Shown in pieces: positions 1-6,637 of a stretch of 64,000 bases of DNA. The stretch spans positions 992,001-1,056,000 of the forward strand of contig CAWDUQ010000001.1 of the NCBI GenBank assembly GCA_963805495.1. Direction: 5' to 3'. The number at the start of each line of letters is the position of its first letter. Positions within the stretch are counted from its first letter, which is position 1. A program made the position numbers and the translations under genes. Source of the DNA: DAHUXD01 sp963805495. Lineage in GTDB: Bacteria > Acidobacteriota > Thermoanaerobaculia > UBA5066 > Gp7-AA6. The notes beneath the pieces were generated by a model. That model ran no database searches and had not been told where the DNA came from. It was given only the letters and a program-made list of their open reading frames with translations.

Positions 1-115
1 GCGCCGCGGGAGCGAAGCGCGGCGAGGAGGTCAGGCGAGCGGTCGAGCCCACAGGCGAGCCGTTCGCCGGTGCGCCGCAGGCGCAGACCTCTTCGCAAGC
101 GGAGCGACGGTTAGT
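1..115 (-). repeat. Structured dispersed repeat, copy A
   Basis: This copy is identical to 218-332. It folds as a long imperfect hairpin: an 11-bp stem (22-32 with 86-96, one G-T pair), a 9-bp stem (34-42 with 60-68, one G-T pair), a 17-base apical loop (43-59), and a side hairpin of 6 bp on the 3' side (71-76 with 80-85). The strand is given to match copies B and C, which begin at the stop codon of the gene before them. Copy C at 14011-14122 has the same loop and side hairpin but different, still complementary stems. Confidence 0.8.
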
Positions 116-327
116 GCAGCCCCTACGGCTCTGGCCGTTGCAGCCGCATTTCCGCGGCAATGTTTTCCATCGTTCGCGGCGCGAATAGTCTCCCGACCGA
201 AGGGAGGGAGGAGGTTCGCGCCGCGGGAGCGAAGCGCGGCGAGGAGGTCAGGCGAGCGGTCGAGCCCACAGGCGAGCCGTTCGCCGGTGCGCCGCAGGCG
301 CAGACCTCTTCGCAAGCGGAGCGACGG
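1..327. other. Intergenic region with tandem structured repeats
   Basis: There is no convincing gene here. The stretch holds two identical 115-bp direct repeats (1-115 and 218-332) separated by about 100 bases of unrelated sequence. The second repeat runs into the stop codon of htrA. Short ORFs on both strands are made of the repeat itself and are not believable as proteins. Confidence 0.7.
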
Positions 328-332
328 TTAGT
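218..332 (-). repeat. Structured dispersed repeat, copy B (3' end of htrA)
   Basis: This is an exact 115-base copy of 1-115, offset by 217 bases. Its right end covers the TAA stop codon of htrA (328-330), so on the minus strand the element starts at the stop codon and would form the first part of the htrA 3' untranslated region. No T-run follows the stems, so it does not look like an intrinsic terminator. Confidence 0.8.
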
Positions 333-1635
333 CCAGCGGCAGCGTCAAGGAGTACGAGAAGCGCCCCCGCCCGATCTCGACGAGGACGCTGCTCTTGTTG
401 ATGTCGCGCTCGAGCGCGCGGTCGACGTCGGCGGTCCGGCGGATGGCCGTGCCGTTCAAGGCGAGGAGCTGGTCGCCGGACTTGAGTCCCGCCTGGGCCG
501 CGAGGCTGTCGCGGTCGATCGCCACGATGCGCACGCCGTCGTCGCCCCCGCGCAGGCCCATGCCGAGCTCCTCGCGCAAGATCCGCGATCCGATGCCGGG
601 CGGGGGCGCCTCGCCCTGGAGCGTGACCGTGCGCTCGCCCTCACGGTTGCGGAGAACGACCTTGAACGGCCGGCCGGGGCCGCGGGTCGAGAGCATCGTC
701 TCGAAGGCCTCCTGCGAATCGACGGGGGCCCCGTCGACCGAAACGACCTGGTCGCCGACCCGCACGCCCGCGCGGGCGGCGGGGGAATTGGGGTAGACGA
801 TCTTGACGCGGAACCCGCGCGGCCGGTTCTCCTCGCCCGACACGAGCGTCTTGCCGCGCAGGCCCACCCACACCGGACGCACCTCGCCGAACTTCAACAG
901 GTCGTCGACGATGCGCCGGGCGCGGTCGATGGGGATCGCGAAACCGATGCCCTGCGCGCCCCCCCCGATGATGGCCGTGGCGATGCCGACCATCTCGCCG
1001 TCGACGTTGACGAGCGGACCGCCCGAGTTGCCGGGGTTGATGGAGGCGTCGGTCTGGATGAAGTCGGTGTACGTGCGGTCGTTCTCGCCCTTGACGCTCC
1101 GTCCGGTGGCGGACACGACGCCGGCGGTCACGGTGTTCGACAGGCCGAAGGGGTTGCCGATCGCGACGATGGTCTCGCCGATCAGCAGGTCCGCCGAGGA
1201 GCCCAGCTTGATCGAGGGCAGCGCCCCGCCGGGCTGCTTCGCCCGCAGGACCGCCAGGTCGTTGTCGGCGTCCGAGCCCACGACCTCGCACTCGAGCTCG
1301 ACACCGGCCTTCGTCATGGCCGTGATCTTCGAGGCGCCCGAGACGACGTGCTCGTTGGTCAGGATGATTCCCTTCGGGTCGATGATCGCCCCCGACCCGA
1401 GGGACTGGCTCGTGCGCGGCCGCGCCCTCGGGTCGACGCTGAAGAAGAAGTCGTCGAAGATCGACGGCCGGCGGCGAAGCGTCTGTTCGGCCGAAATGTT
1501 GACGACGGCCGGCGCGACCTTCTCGACGACGAGGACGATCTCGCTGCGCCGGGTCGGCAGGGGAGCGCCCGCGGCCGGGAGGGCCGCCGTGGCCGCGGCG
1601 AGCAGGACGGCGAAGGGCCTTTTCACGGACTGCAC
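328..1635 (-). CDS. htrA: HtrA/DegP-type periplasmic serine protease
   Basis: Exported trypsin-like protease that degrades or refolds damaged envelope proteins. From the chosen GTG start the protein has 435 residues: a signal peptide (about 1-25), a protease domain with His96 (NEHVV), Asp126 (DNDLAVL) and Ser204 (GNSGGPL), then two PDZ domains. The second PDZ is the more divergent. The ORF stays open upstream to 1701, but that extension contains the hsp20 terminator hairpin. The GTG at 1635 follows a TAGACT box by 8 bases and directly precedes a good signal sequence, so I chose it. It lies downstream of clpB-hsp20 on the same strand, separated by that terminator, as part of a protein-quality-control group. 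The family call is secure; the DegP/DegQ/DegS subtype is not decided. Confidence 0.93.
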   Translation of the reverse strand: MQSVKRPFAVLLAAATAALPAAGAPLPTRRSEIVLVVEKVAPAVVNISAEQTLRRRPSIFDDFFFSVDPRARPRTSQSLGSGAIIDPKGIILTNEHVVSGASKITAMTKAGVELECEVVGSDADNDLAVLRAKQPGGALPSIKLGSSADLLIGETIVAIGNPFGLSNTVTAGVVSATGRSVKGENDRTYTDFIQTDASINPGNSGGPLVNVDGEMVGIATAIIGGGAQGIGFAIPIDRARRIVDDLLKFGEVRPVWVGLRGKTLVSGEENRPRGFRVKIVYPNSPAARAGVRVGDQVVSVDGAPVDSQEAFETMLSTRGPGRPFKVVLRNREGERTVTLQGEAPPPGIGSRILREELGMGLRGGDDGVRIVAIDRDSLAAQAGLKSGDQLLALNGTAIRRTADVDRALERDINKSSVLVEIGRGRFSYSLTLPLD

Positions 1636-1643
1636 AACGGCGG

Positions 1644-1649
1644 AGTCTA
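1644..1649 (-). promoter_or_regulatory. Putative -10 box of leaderless htrA transcript
   Basis: TAGACT on the minus strand ends 8 bases before the GTG start at 1635, the same hexamer and spacing as truA. There is no Shine-Dalgarno sequence in between. A transcript starting here would have little or no leader. No clear -35 box is seen. Confidence 0.45.
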
Positions 1650-1665
1650 TGGCGTGATTCCGCCC

Positions 1666-1694
1666 AAAAGAAAAGCCCCGCCGGGGGGCGGGGC
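1666..1694 (-). terminator. Intrinsic terminator after hsp20
   Basis: On the minus strand, 20 bases past the hsp20 stop, an 8-bp perfect GC stem (1687-1694 with 1675-1682) with a four-C loop is followed by TTTTCTTTT. This is a textbook rho-independent terminator. It closes the clpB-hsp20 unit and argues that htrA has its own promoter. Confidence 0.9.
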
Positions 1695-1714
1695 GAACCA
1701 CGAACTGTCCGGGT

Positions 1715-2182
1715 TTACTTCGCCTTCTTGACGTCGATCGTCGAGGCCGAGGCTTCTCCGGTGATCTTGATCTGCCGGGGCCTGGCGTCTTCGCGCTTGG
1801 GCAGCTCCACCTGGAGCAGGCCGTTGACGAACCGGGCCTTGATCTTTTCGCGGTCCACGTTGTTCGGAAGGCTGAAGCTCCGGACGAATTGCCCGTAGGA
1901 ACGCTCCACGCGGTGGTAGGCCTTGTCGCCCGTTTCCTTCTCGAACTTCCGTTCGCCGGAGAGCGTCAGCATCCCGTTTTCCGTCTGGATCGAGATCTGG
2001 TCTTCCTGGAAGCCGGGCAGTTCCGCCGTGATCAGGATCCGGTCCCTCTCTTCCGAGATGTCGACGGGCGGGGCCCAGGCGGCCAGGTTCTCGTTGCCGC
2101 GCTCGGTCTGTCCGAAGGCCCGGTTGAGACGGTCCTGCAGGGTCGCGATCTCGCGGTAGGGGTCGAAACGCATCAGATTCAT
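1715..2182 (-). CDS. Small heat-shock protein, Hsp20/alpha-crystallin family
   Basis: ATP-independent holdase that keeps unfolded proteins soluble for ClpB/DnaK. The 155 residues carry an alpha-crystallin domain at about 40-145, with the GERKFEKE stretch in the middle and the family's G-L-L motif near its end (FVNGLLQVELPK). The N-terminal region (MNLMRFDPYREIATLQDRLN) is typical of class A bacterial members. A strong Shine-Dalgarno (AGGGAGG) sits 6-7 bases before the ATG. It lies 21 bases after clpB and before a strong terminator, so the two are a two-gene heat-shock operon. Confidence 0.93.
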   Translation of the reverse strand: MNLMRFDPYREIATLQDRLNRAFGQTERGNENLAAWAPPVDISEERDRILITAELPGFQEDQISIQTENGMLTLSGERKFEKETGDKAYHRVERSYGQFVRSFSLPNNVDREKIKARFVNGLLQVELPKREDARPRQIKITGEASASTIDVKKAK

Positions 2183-2203
2183 GGTTGCCTCCCTGGTTGG
2201 TTG

Positions 2204-4822
2204 TTAACTCCCGACCCTCGACACGGGAACGTTGCTTTCTTTTTCGACCGCGAGCGACTCGCCATCCTCGGAGACCGTGAGCACGGCGGCGTCTCCGGCC
2301 TGGAGCCGGCCGGCCAGGATCTGCTCGGCGAGGCTCCCGATGACCTGCTTCTGGATGATCCGCTTGAGTGGGCGGGCGCCGAACGTCGGGTCGTAGCCCC
2401 GGCCGGCGAGCAGCCGGCGCGCTTCGGGCGTCCAGGAGAGCTCGATGCCCCGGTCCCGGACGGTCTTCGCCACGCCCTCGAGCTGGATCTCGACGATCTT
2501 TTCGATCTCCTCGCGGGTCAGACGATGAAACACGATGACGTCGTCGATGCGGTTGAAGAACTCGGGCCGGAAGTGCCGCCGCAGGGCCTCCTCGATCTTC
2601 GCCCGGACCTCCTCCTCGTCCCGCGTCGACTCTTCGGCGATCCACTCGGAGCCGAGGTTGGAGGTCATGATGATGACGGTGTTCTTGAACGAGACCACGC
2701 GGCCCTTGCCGTCGGTCAGCCGTCCGTCGTCGAGGACCTGGAGCAGCACGTTGAAGACGTCCGGGTGCGCCTTCTCGATCTCGTCGAAGAGGACGACGGA
2801 GTACGGCCGGCGCCGGACCGCCTCGGTCAGGCGGCCGCCCTCCTCGTACCCGACGTAGCCCGGCGGCGCGCCGATCATGCGCGCGACGGCGTGCTTTTCC
2901 ATGTACTCGGACATGTCGAGCCGGACCATCGCGTGCTCGTCGTCGAAGAGGAACTCGGCGAGCGCCCGCGCGAGCTCGGTCTTGCCGACTCCCGTCGGGC
3001 CGACGAAGAGAAACGAGCCGAGCGGCCGGTTCGGGTCGGAGAGCCCGGCGCGGGAGCGGCGCACGGCGTCGGAGATGGCCCGGACGGCCTCGTCCTGCCC
3101 GATGACCCGCGCGTGGAGGCGGTCCTCCATCTTGAGAAGCTTATGGGACTCGCTTTCGATCATCCGCTCGACGGGCACGCCCGTCCACTTCGAGACCACG
3201 GCGGCGATGTCCTCCTCCGTGACCTCCTCGCGGAGCATCGGGTGGCCCTTCTGGAGCTCGGCGAGCTTCGCGTTTTCCGTGGCGAGATCTTTCTCGAGCT
3301 GGGGCAGGCGCCCGTAGCGCAGCTCCGCGACCTTCTGCAGGTCACCCTGCCGTTCGGCCTCCACGGCCTCGAGCTTGACCTTCTCGAGCGTTTCCTTGAC
3401 CTGGCCGATCTTCTGGATCCGCTCCTTCTCTGCCGTCCACGTCGCGCGCAGGCCCGTGGCCTGCTCGCGCGCCTCGGTGAGCTCCCGCTCGAGCGTGTCG
3501 AGGCGCGCCTTCGCCTCTTTCGTCTTCTCCTTCTGGATTGCGCGCTTCTCGATCTCGAGGTTGACGATCCGGCGGTCCACGGCGTCGATCTCGACCGGCA
3601 CCGAGTCGATCTGCGTGCGCAGGCGCGCCCCGGCCTCGTCGACCAGGTCGATCGCCTTGTCGGGCAGGAACCGGTCGGAGATGTACCGGTGGGAGAGGCG
3701 CGCCGCGGCGACCAGGGCGCCGTCGGTGATCCGCACGCCGTGGTGGATCTCGTAGCGTTCCTGGAGGCCCCGGAGGATCGCGATCGTGTCCTCGACCGTG
3801 GGCTCTTCGACGTAGACGGGCTGAAAACGGCGCTCGAGCGCCGCGTCCTTTTCGATGTATTTCTGGTACTCGTTCAGCGTGGTTGCGCCGATCGCGCGGA
3901 GCTCCCCGCGGGCCAGGGCGGGCTTGAGCATGTTGGAGGCGTCCATGGACCCCTCGGCGGCGCCGGCGCCGACGAGCGTGTGGAGCTCGTCGATGAAGAG
4001 GATGATCGTCCCCTGCGCCTCCTCGATCTCCTTGAGGACGGCCTTGAGGCGATCTTCGAACTCGCCGCGGTACTTGGCGCCGGCGATCATCGCGCCGAGG
4101 TCGAGGGAGACGACGCGCTTGTTCTTGAGGCCCTCGGGCACGTCGCCCATGTGGATGCGGCGTGCGAGGCCCTCGACGATGGCGGTCTTGCCGACGCCGG
4201 GCTCGCCGATCAGGACGGGATTGTTCTTGGTCCGGCGCGAGAGGACCTGGATGACGCGGCGGATCTCTTCGTCGCGGCCGATGACGGGATCGATCTTGCC
4301 GCGGCGGGCGAGGTCGGTCAGGTCCCGCGTGTAGCGCTTCAGGGCCTGATACTTGTCCTCGGGGCTGGGGTCGGTGATGCGGGCCGAGCCGCGGACCTCC
4401 TTGAGGGCCTTCAGCAGCGCGTCCTTCTGGACGCCCGCCTTCGCGAGCCGTTTGGCAGTCTCGGCATCCGCTTCGGCGAGGGCGAGCAGGAAGTGCTCGC
4501 TCGAGACGTACTCGTCGCCGAACTCCTTGGCGATCTCGAACGCCCGGTCGAACACCTTGTTGAGGTCCCGCGCGAACAGGGGATCGGCCGAGGCTCCCGA
4601 AACCTTCGGTCGTCCCTCGAGATCGGATTCGATCTGGCGGGCCAGGGCTTCGGGGCTGGCCCCGAGCTTCTGGAGGATCGGGACCACCACACCCTCGCTC
4701 TGCTTGAGCAGGGCGAGCAGGAGGTGATCGCCCGTGAGCTCCGCGTTTCCGCGGGCGCGAGCATCGCGCTGGGCTTCCTGGACCGCCTCCTGGGCTTTGA
4801 TGGTCAACTGGTCGAAACGCAT
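2204..4822 (-). CDS. clpB: ATP-dependent disaggregase ClpB
   Basis: Hexameric AAA+ chaperone that pulls polypeptides out of aggregates in the cytosol, together with DnaK and small heat-shock proteins. The 872 residues match the family length: N-terminal Clp repeat domain (about 1-145), first AAA module with Walker A GEPGVGKT at 206-213, a long coiled-coil middle domain at about 400-530 that distinguishes ClpB from ClpA/ClpC, and a second AAA module with GPTGVGKT near 606. The ATG at 4822 is preceded by GAAGGTAG. It is first in an operon with hsp20 and has a near-consensus promoter just upstream. The C-terminus has a short non-conserved tail (SNVPVSRVGS). Confidence 0.97.
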   Translation of the reverse strand: MRFDQLTIKAQEAVQEAQRDARARGNAELTGDHLLLALLKQSEGVVVPILQKLGASPEALARQIESDLEGRPKVSGASADPLFARDLNKVFDRAFEIAKEFGDEYVSSEHFLLALAEADAETAKRLAKAGVQKDALLKALKEVRGSARITDPSPEDKYQALKRYTRDLTDLARRGKIDPVIGRDEEIRRVIQVLSRRTKNNPVLIGEPGVGKTAIVEGLARRIHMGDVPEGLKNKRVVSLDLGAMIAGAKYRGEFEDRLKAVLKEIEEAQGTIILFIDELHTLVGAGAAEGSMDASNMLKPALARGELRAIGATTLNEYQKYIEKDAALERRFQPVYVEEPTVEDTIAILRGLQERYEIHHGVRITDGALVAAARLSHRYISDRFLPDKAIDLVDEAGARLRTQIDSVPVEIDAVDRRIVNLEIEKRAIQKEKTKEAKARLDTLERELTEAREQATGLRATWTAEKERIQKIGQVKETLEKVKLEAVEAERQGDLQKVAELRYGRLPQLEKDLATENAKLAELQKGHPMLREEVTEEDIAAVVSKWTGVPVERMIESESHKLLKMEDRLHARVIGQDEAVRAISDAVRRSRAGLSDPNRPLGSFLFVGPTGVGKTELARALAEFLFDDEHAMVRLDMSEYMEKHAVARMIGAPPGYVGYEEGGRLTEAVRRRPYSVVLFDEIEKAHPDVFNVLLQVLDDGRLTDGKGRVVSFKNTVIIMTSNLGSEWIAEESTRDEEEVRAKIEEALRRHFRPEFFNRIDDVIVFHRLTREEIEKIVEIQLEGVAKTVRDRGIELSWTPEARRLLAGRGYDPTFGARPLKRIIQKQVIGSLAEQILAGRLQAGDAAVLTVSEDGESLAVEKESNVPVSRVGS

Positions 4823-4848
4823 GGAGCTACCTTCTTTCCGGAGGGCAA

Positions 4849-4877
4849 ATCATAGGATCTGAGTGCAGCATTGTCAA
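4849..4877 (-). promoter_or_regulatory. Near-consensus sigma-70 promoter of clpB
   Basis: On the minus strand TTGACA (4877-4872) is separated by exactly 17 bases from TATGAT (4854-4849), 26 bases before the clpB ATG. This is the best housekeeping-type promoter in the window. Just upstream lies a 12-bp palindrome (TATAG-GA-CTATA, 4881-4892), a possible operator. I see no CIRCE element. Confidence 0.8.
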
Positions 4878-4917
4878 GTGTATAGTCCTATAACCTTAGC
4901 CAATGATGCTCAATCAT

Positions 4918-5598
4918 TTACGATTCGGGTCGCCTCGGGTCGACCAACCCGGCTTCCTCGAAGCCTCTGGCCCGCAGGATGCACGAGTCGCAGCCCCCAC
5001 AGGGCCGCCCCCCCGGCCCGGGGTCGTAGCACGAGGATGTCGCCGCAAAATCGAGGCCGAGCGCGGCCGCACGCCGGACGATTTCGCCCTTGGTCATCCG
5101 CAGGAGAGGCGCGTGAATGCGAAAGCGGTTTCCCTCCGCCCCGGCGCGCGTCCCGAGGTTGGCCGTCTTTTCGAAGGCCTCGAGAAACTCCGGCCGGCAG
5201 TCCGGGTAGCCCGAGTAGTCGAGGGCGTTGGCGCCGATGAAGATGTCGAAGGCCGAGATGGCCTCGCCCCACGACACGGCGTAGGCCAGGAAGATCGTGT
5301 TGCGCGCCGGGACGTAGGTGACGGGAATCGGCTCGCGGTGCAGGGCGTGGCGCGGGACGGGGACCGACGGGTCGGTCAGGGCCGAAGCGCCGGCGCCCGG
5401 GAAGTCGATCCGGACGATGCGGTGCGCGCGCACGCCGGCGCCGTCCGCGATCCGCCGGGCGCAGTCGAGCTCGACTGCGTGGCGCTGGCCGTAGTCGAAT
5501 GAGATCGCGTGAAGGTCGAAGCCGGCCTCGCGAGCGATCATGAGGCTCGTCGCCGAGTCGAGGCCGCCCGAGAGAAGAACGACGGCCCCGGTGGTCAT
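4918..5598 (-). CDS. queC: 7-cyano-7-deazaguanine synthase QueC
   Basis: Converts 7-carboxy-7-deazaguanine plus ammonia and ATP to preQ0, a step of queuosine and archaeosine/deazaguanine synthesis. The 226-residue protein begins with the PP-loop motif LLSGGLDSAT, contains the FDYGQRH segment, and ends with the zinc-binding cysteine set (Cys in SSCYDP, then CGGCDSC). The ATG at 5598 overlaps the queE stop by four bases (ATGA), so the two are translationally coupled. It is the last gene of the copA operon. The stop codon lies inside a small inverted repeat (4902-4918). QueD and QueF are not in the window. Confidence 0.96.
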   Translation of the reverse strand: MTTGAVVLLSGGLDSATSLMIAREAGFDLHAISFDYGQRHAVELDCARRIADGAGVRAHRIVRIDFPGAGASALTDPSVPVPRHALHREPIPVTYVPARNTIFLAYAVSWGEAISAFDIFIGANALDYSGYPDCRPEFLEAFEKTANLGTRAGAEGNRFRIHAPLLRMTKGEIVRRAAALGLDFAATSSCYDPGPGGRPCGGCDSCILRARGFEEAGLVDPRRPES

Positions 5599-6248
5599 CG
5601 GCCGGGGACGTCGCCCCAGATCACCTTGTGGAGCTGCAGGCCGAGGCGAATGGGGCGACCCGAGTCGCGCACCCAGGCGGCGAGGTCCCGGGCGGGGAGG
5701 CTTCCCCAGGCCGGCGAGAACGTGACGACGTTCGAGCGGTCGAGATCGCGCTTCCGGACGAGCGCGAGCGACCAGTCGAAGTCGGGCCGGTCGGCCAGGA
5801 CGAACTTCAGCTCGTCGTGCGGCTGGAGGCGCTCGAGATTCTCGGGGAGGTTGGCATGCTGCATGCCGCTGCCGGGCGCCTTGACGTCGACGATCTTCAC
5901 GACCCGCGGATCCACGCGGTCGAGCGCGATGTGGCCTCCGGTCTCGAGGAGAACCGTCCTCCGCGCGTCGAGGAGGTGCTTCATGAGCGGATAAACCGCC
6001 TCCTGCTCGAGCGGCTCGCCGCCGGTGATCTCGACGAGCTCGGTCTCCATCGCGAGCGCCTTTGCGGCCGCCTCCGAGACGGGCATGTCCCGCCCGCCGT
6101 GGAAGGCGTAGGCGGTGTCGCACCAGACGCAGCGCAAGGCGCAGCCCGTCAGCCGGACGAAGGCGCAGGGCATCCCCGCGCGGGTCGACTCGCCCTGGAT
6201 CGACTTGAAGATCTCGGTGATCTTCAGAAACGAATCGTCCGCGTTCAT
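5595..6248 (-). CDS. queE: 7-carboxy-7-deazaguanine synthase QueE (radical SAM)
   Basis: Radical SAM enzyme that rearranges 6-carboxytetrahydropterin into 7-carboxy-7-deazaguanine, the substrate made ready for QueC. The 217 residues contain the 4Fe-4S motif C-x3-C-x2-C at Cys36, Cys40 and Cys43 (CALRCVWC), the preceding IQGES segment, and a VEITGGEPL glycine-rich SAM site. Its ATG overlaps the upstream cupredoxin stop codon by four bases and its own stop overlaps the queC start by four, placing it firmly in one polycistron. The length is normal for the family. Confidence 0.96.
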   Translation of the reverse strand: MNADDSFLKITEIFKSIQGESTRAGMPCAFVRLTGCALRCVWCDTAYAFHGGRDMPVSEAAAKALAMETELVEITGGEPLEQEAVYPLMKHLLDARRTVLLETGGHIALDRVDPRVVKIVDVKAPGSGMQHANLPENLERLQPHDELKFVLADRPDFDWSLALVRKRDLDRSNVVTFSPAWGSLPARDLAAWVRDSGRPIRLGLQLHKVIWGDVPGR

Positions 6249-6637
6249 TGGACGAGGAGCTTTCCGTGCAGCATGTTCATGCCGCAGGTGAACTCGAACT
6301 CGCCGGTCCGGTCGGGAAGGATCTCGATCTCGGTCTTTGCGAACGCCGGGAGGGCGCGCCGTACCCCGAAATCCGGGAGCACGATTTCATCGCTGCAGGG
6401 GTTCGATTCGCGGCGGTCGAACACGAGGCGCAGCGGGACGCCCTTGCGGACCACGATCAGGTCCGGCGAGTAGCCGCCCTTGACGACGACCGTCACATCC
6501 TGGGCTCCGGGCCGCGCGACCGCCGCCGAGGCCGCCCGCCGCTTGCCGAAGAAGAAGACGTAGATCCCGGCGAGAAGAACGGCCCCGGCGCCCACGGCCG
6601 CGATCCGGTCGGCCGTCCAGACGAGGGCCGGGATCAC
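6245..6637 (-). CDS. Membrane-anchored cupredoxin-domain protein
   Basis: Predicted small copper-binding protein of 130 residues: one transmembrane segment near the N-terminus (about 11-30) followed by a cupredoxin fold of the EfeO/Cupredoxin_1 kind facing outward. Likely copper ligands are in the stretch SNPCSDEIVLPDFGV and in FTCGMNMLHGKL, the Cys-x-Met...His region typical of this group. The GTG start overlaps the copA stop codon as GTGA; no other start gives the membrane segment. The position directly after copA suggests a role in handling periplasmic copper. Its exact partner is unknown. Confidence 0.85.
   Translation of the reverse strand: MIPALVWTADRIAAVGAGAVLLAGIYVFFFGKRRAASAAVARPGAQDVTVVVKGGYSPDLIVVRKGVPLRLVFDRRESNPCSDEIVLPDFGVRRALPAFAKTEIEILPDRTGEFEFTCGMNMLHGKLLVQ

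Noticed and set aside
1636..1701. Upstream GTG 1701 as the start of htrA
   Set aside because: The extra 22 residues would be translated from the terminator hairpin of hsp20 and would bury the signal peptide.
1889..4855. A 988-residue open frame on the plus strand opposite clpB
   Set aside because: It mirrors clpB exactly, reads as Arg/Asp/Leu-rich nonsense without any motif, and is the usual antisense shadow in very GC-rich DNA. Clear ClpB motifs lie on the other strand.
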